The position numbers and the translations under genes are program-made. Of a DNA stretch of 7,713 bases, positions 6,003-7,713 are shown in pieces. Numbering within the stretch: position 1 is the stretch's first letter; each line of letters opens with the position of its first letter. The stretch comes from Nitrospirota bacterium (GTDB taxonomy: Bacteria > Nitrospirota > Nitrospiria > Nitrospirales > Nitrospiraceae). The DNA lies in assembly GCA_020028595.1 (NCBI GenBank), contig JAIBHQ010000062.1, forward strand, positions 1 through 7,713, written 5' to 3'. The notes beneath the pieces were generated by a model. It saw only the letters and a program-made list of their open reading frames with translations, was not told the origin of the DNA and did no database searches.

Positions 6003-7162
6003 ATGCGCGAGGATGTGGTCGTCGTGGGAGGCGGGCTGGCCTCCTGAAAGAGGAGATGCGGCGGCTCAATTCTCTCATCATCCGCGTGGCGGACGAGGTC
6101 CGCGTCCCGGCCGGCTCGGCCCTCGCGGTGGACCGCGACCAGTTTTCGCAGAAAATCACGCAGGCGCTCGAAGGTCATCCGAACATCCGCATTCTCCGAG
6201 AAGAGATCGCCGACATTCCGACCGACTGCGTCTGCATCATCGCCACCGGCCCGCTCACCTCCGACAAGCTGGCCGCCGCCATCCAGCGCCTCACGCACTC
6301 CACACATCTCTACTTTTTCGACGCCATCTCGCCGATCATCGACGCCGACTCCATTAACATGGACGTCGTCTTTCGCGCATCGCGTTACGACAAGGGCGGC
6401 GCCGATTATCTCAACTGCCCGATGGACGAACAGACATTCAATGCGTTCTACGACACGATGATGGCCGCCGAAAAAGTCCAGCCCAAGGAGTTCGAGAAAA
6501 ACACGCCGTACTTCGAGTCCTGCCTCCCCATCGAAGTCATGGCCGAACGCGGCCGGCAGACGATGCTCTTCGGCCCCTTGAAACCGGTCGGCCTGGACGA
6601 TCCCAGAACCGGCGCGCGGTTCCACGCCGTCGTGCAGCTCCGCGCGGAAAACCGCCACGGCACCTGCTACAACATGGTCGGCTTCCAGACCAAGCTCACC
6701 TACGGCGAGCAGAAGCGCGTGTTCCGCATGATCCCGGGGTTGGGGCAAGCCGAGTTTCTCCGCTACGGCAGCGTCCACCGCAACACCTTCATCAACTCAC
6801 CCGAGCTGTTGCGCAACACTCTGCAGCTCAAGAGCCGCGGGACCGCGTTCTTCGCCGGGCAGCTCGTCGGCGTGGAAGGGTACACCGAATCGGCGGCGAT
6901 GGGCGGACTGGCCGGCCTCAACGCCGCGCGGGGGCTGGCCAACCTGCCGTTGGTGACGCCGCCGCCGACCACTGCGCACGGCGCGCTGCTGAACTACATC
7001 ACCACCACCGAGCCCAAACACTTTCAACCGATCAATACGAATTTTGGGCTGTTCCCGCCGCTCCCGGATCGCGTCCGTGACAAGGAGCAGAAACGGACCC
7101 GCATCGTTCAACGGGCGCTGGAGGACTTCGACGGATGGAGAAACACATTCGAGCTTTCGTAG
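6003..7162 (+). pseudogene. trmFO: TrmFO, tRNA (uracil-54) methyltransferase, disrupted by an N-terminal deletion
   Basis: Intact TrmFO (about 440 residues) makes m5U54 in the tRNA T-loop using methylenetetrahydrofolate and FAD. The N-terminus begins at ATG 6003 as MREDVVVVGGGLA, the start of the FAD Rossmann motif. It then jumps at about 6040 directly to LLKEEMRRLNS, which in intact homologues lies roughly 53 residues later. The missing part should hold the rest of the FAD motif (GSEAAW), the YEMRP strand and the CSNSL segment with its conserved cysteine. The junction also shifts frame, giving a TGA at 6045-6047. The remainder is open from ATG 6056 for 368 residues and is well conserved, including PAGSALAVDRD, the ESCLPIE cysteine (residue 156 of that frame), and the GYTESAAMGGLAG region. 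It overlaps xerC by 28 nt. Either a recent real deletion or an assembly error could explain it. Confidence 0.88.
7120..7125 (+). promoter_or_regulatory. Ribosome binding site of xerC
   Basis: GGAGGA within the 3' end of trmFO stands 9 nt before the ATG at 7135. It selects that ATG as the xerC start and supports co-transcription with trmFO. Confidence 0.7.
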
Positions 7163-7713
7163 CGTTCCTCGAAGACGAGCGCGGCGCATCGTCCGAGACG
7201 ATTCGCGCCTATCACTCGGACCTTCGACAGTTTCTCGCCTTCGCATCGTCGAAACGTCCCGCCGGAGCCGCGCCGATCAAACCATCCGATGTGGACCCGA
7301 TGCTGGTCCGCGAGTATCTCTACTGGCTGGACCGGCGGCAGGAACAGACCTCCTCCCTGGCACGCAAGCTGGCCGCGCTCCGCACCTTTTACCGCTACCT
7401 GAACCGGAACAAAACCAGACGGGTGAATCCGGCCGCCGAGGTCCGTACGCCGAAACTGCCGCAACGGCTCCCGCGCGTCCTGACCAAGGACGATGCGAAC
7501 GCGCTCATGGAGTTTCCCGAAGGCGACGGCTTGGCGGCGCGGCGCGACCGGGCGATCCTCGAAACGCTGTACTCCACCGGGGCGCGCGTCAGCGAATTGG
7601 TCGGCATGAACCGCGAGGATCTGGACCTGCGCGAGGGACTCGTCCGGCTCCGCGGCAAGGGACGCAAAGAACGGATCGTCCCGATCGGCGACGTCGCCGT
7701 CGAGGCCATCAAG
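7135..7713 (+). CDS. xerC: Tyrosine recombinase XerC (partial, cut by the window end)
   Basis: XerC, with XerD, resolves chromosome dimers at dif by tyrosine-mediated strand exchange at the division septum. The first 193 of about 300 residues are present. They comprise the N-terminal SAM-like core-binding domain (about 1-100, with ETIRAYHSDLRQFL) and the start of the catalytic domain. Visible there are the first catalytic Arg in STGARVSEL (Arg151) and the beta-hairpin Lys in RGKGRKERIVPIG (Lys175). The His-x-x-Arg, His/Trp and nucleophilic Tyr lie beyond the window. The trmFO-xerC order is the familiar one that often continues into hslV and hslU, which favours a chromosomal XerC over a phage or integron integrase. 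The gene starts inside trmFO with a 28-nt overlap. Confidence 0.93.
   Translation, partial: MEKHIRAFVAFLEDERGASSETIRAYHSDLRQFLAFASSKRPAGAAPIKPSDVDPMLVREYLYWLDRRQEQTSSLARKLAALRTFYRYLNRNKTRRVNPAAEVRTPKLPQRLPRVLTKDDANALMEFPEGDGLAARRDRAILETLYSTGARVSELVGMNREDLDLREGLVRLRGKGRKERIVPIGDVAVEAIK

Noticed and set aside
5999..6778. Minus-strand open frame opposite trmFO
   Set aside because: This is a shadow frame: the plus strand here encodes clearly conserved TrmFO sequence.

Overview
This window is an ordinary-looking stretch of a GC-rich bacterial chromosome. It holds housekeeping genes for DNA replication and repair, protein targeting, stringent response and tRNA modification, plus two envelope lipoproteins. 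The gene content and order (SRP RNA, dnaX, ybaB/EbfC, recR, a DksA protein, then a tRNA-Val, trmFO and xerC) and the protein style suggest Nitrospira or a close relative in Nitrospirota. That assignment is an inference from memory of such genomes, not a search result.

Layout. Positions 1-456 hold no credible gene but are dense in short hairpins, a duplicated palindrome and fragments resembling the 3' end of a tRNA-Ser gene. The 4.5S signal recognition particle RNA follows at about 457-559. A plus-strand cluster comes next: dnaX (640-2430), ybaB (2427-2753, overlapping dnaX by 4 nt) and recR (2841-3443). This replication/recombination module is common in bacteria. Short heptamer tandem repeats stand just upstream of both dnaX and recR, and neither start has a good Shine-Dalgarno. 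A structured 158-bp spacer leads to a dksA gene (3602-4048). Its sigma70-type promoter lies so close to the ATG that the message should be leaderless. Convergent to it on the minus strand are a TPR lipoprotein (5240-4071) and a small lipoprotein (5673-5326), separated by a strong Rho-independent terminator.

The right third reads plus-strand. A tRNA-Val(CAC) with its own promoter (5786-5900) is followed by trmFO (6003-7162) and by xerC (7135 to the window end, truncated by the edge). In bacteria that have this arrangement, hslV and hslU often follow.

The most notable observations are at 5825-6058. trmFO encodes the folate-dependent enzyme that methylates U54 of tRNA. Here it has lost about 53 codons near its N-terminus, including most of the FAD-binding fold and the conserved CSNSL cysteine, and the reading frame is broken at the junction. 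The tRNA-Val gene immediately upstream has A at positions 54 and 60 of an otherwise normal cloverleaf, so it has no U54 to methylate. A54/A60 is a hallmark of eukaryotic initiator tRNAs and is very unusual for a bacterial elongator. The two facts may be linked, coincidental, or the result of assembly error; read coverage would decide. I found no phage, CRISPR, toxin-antitoxin or defence system.
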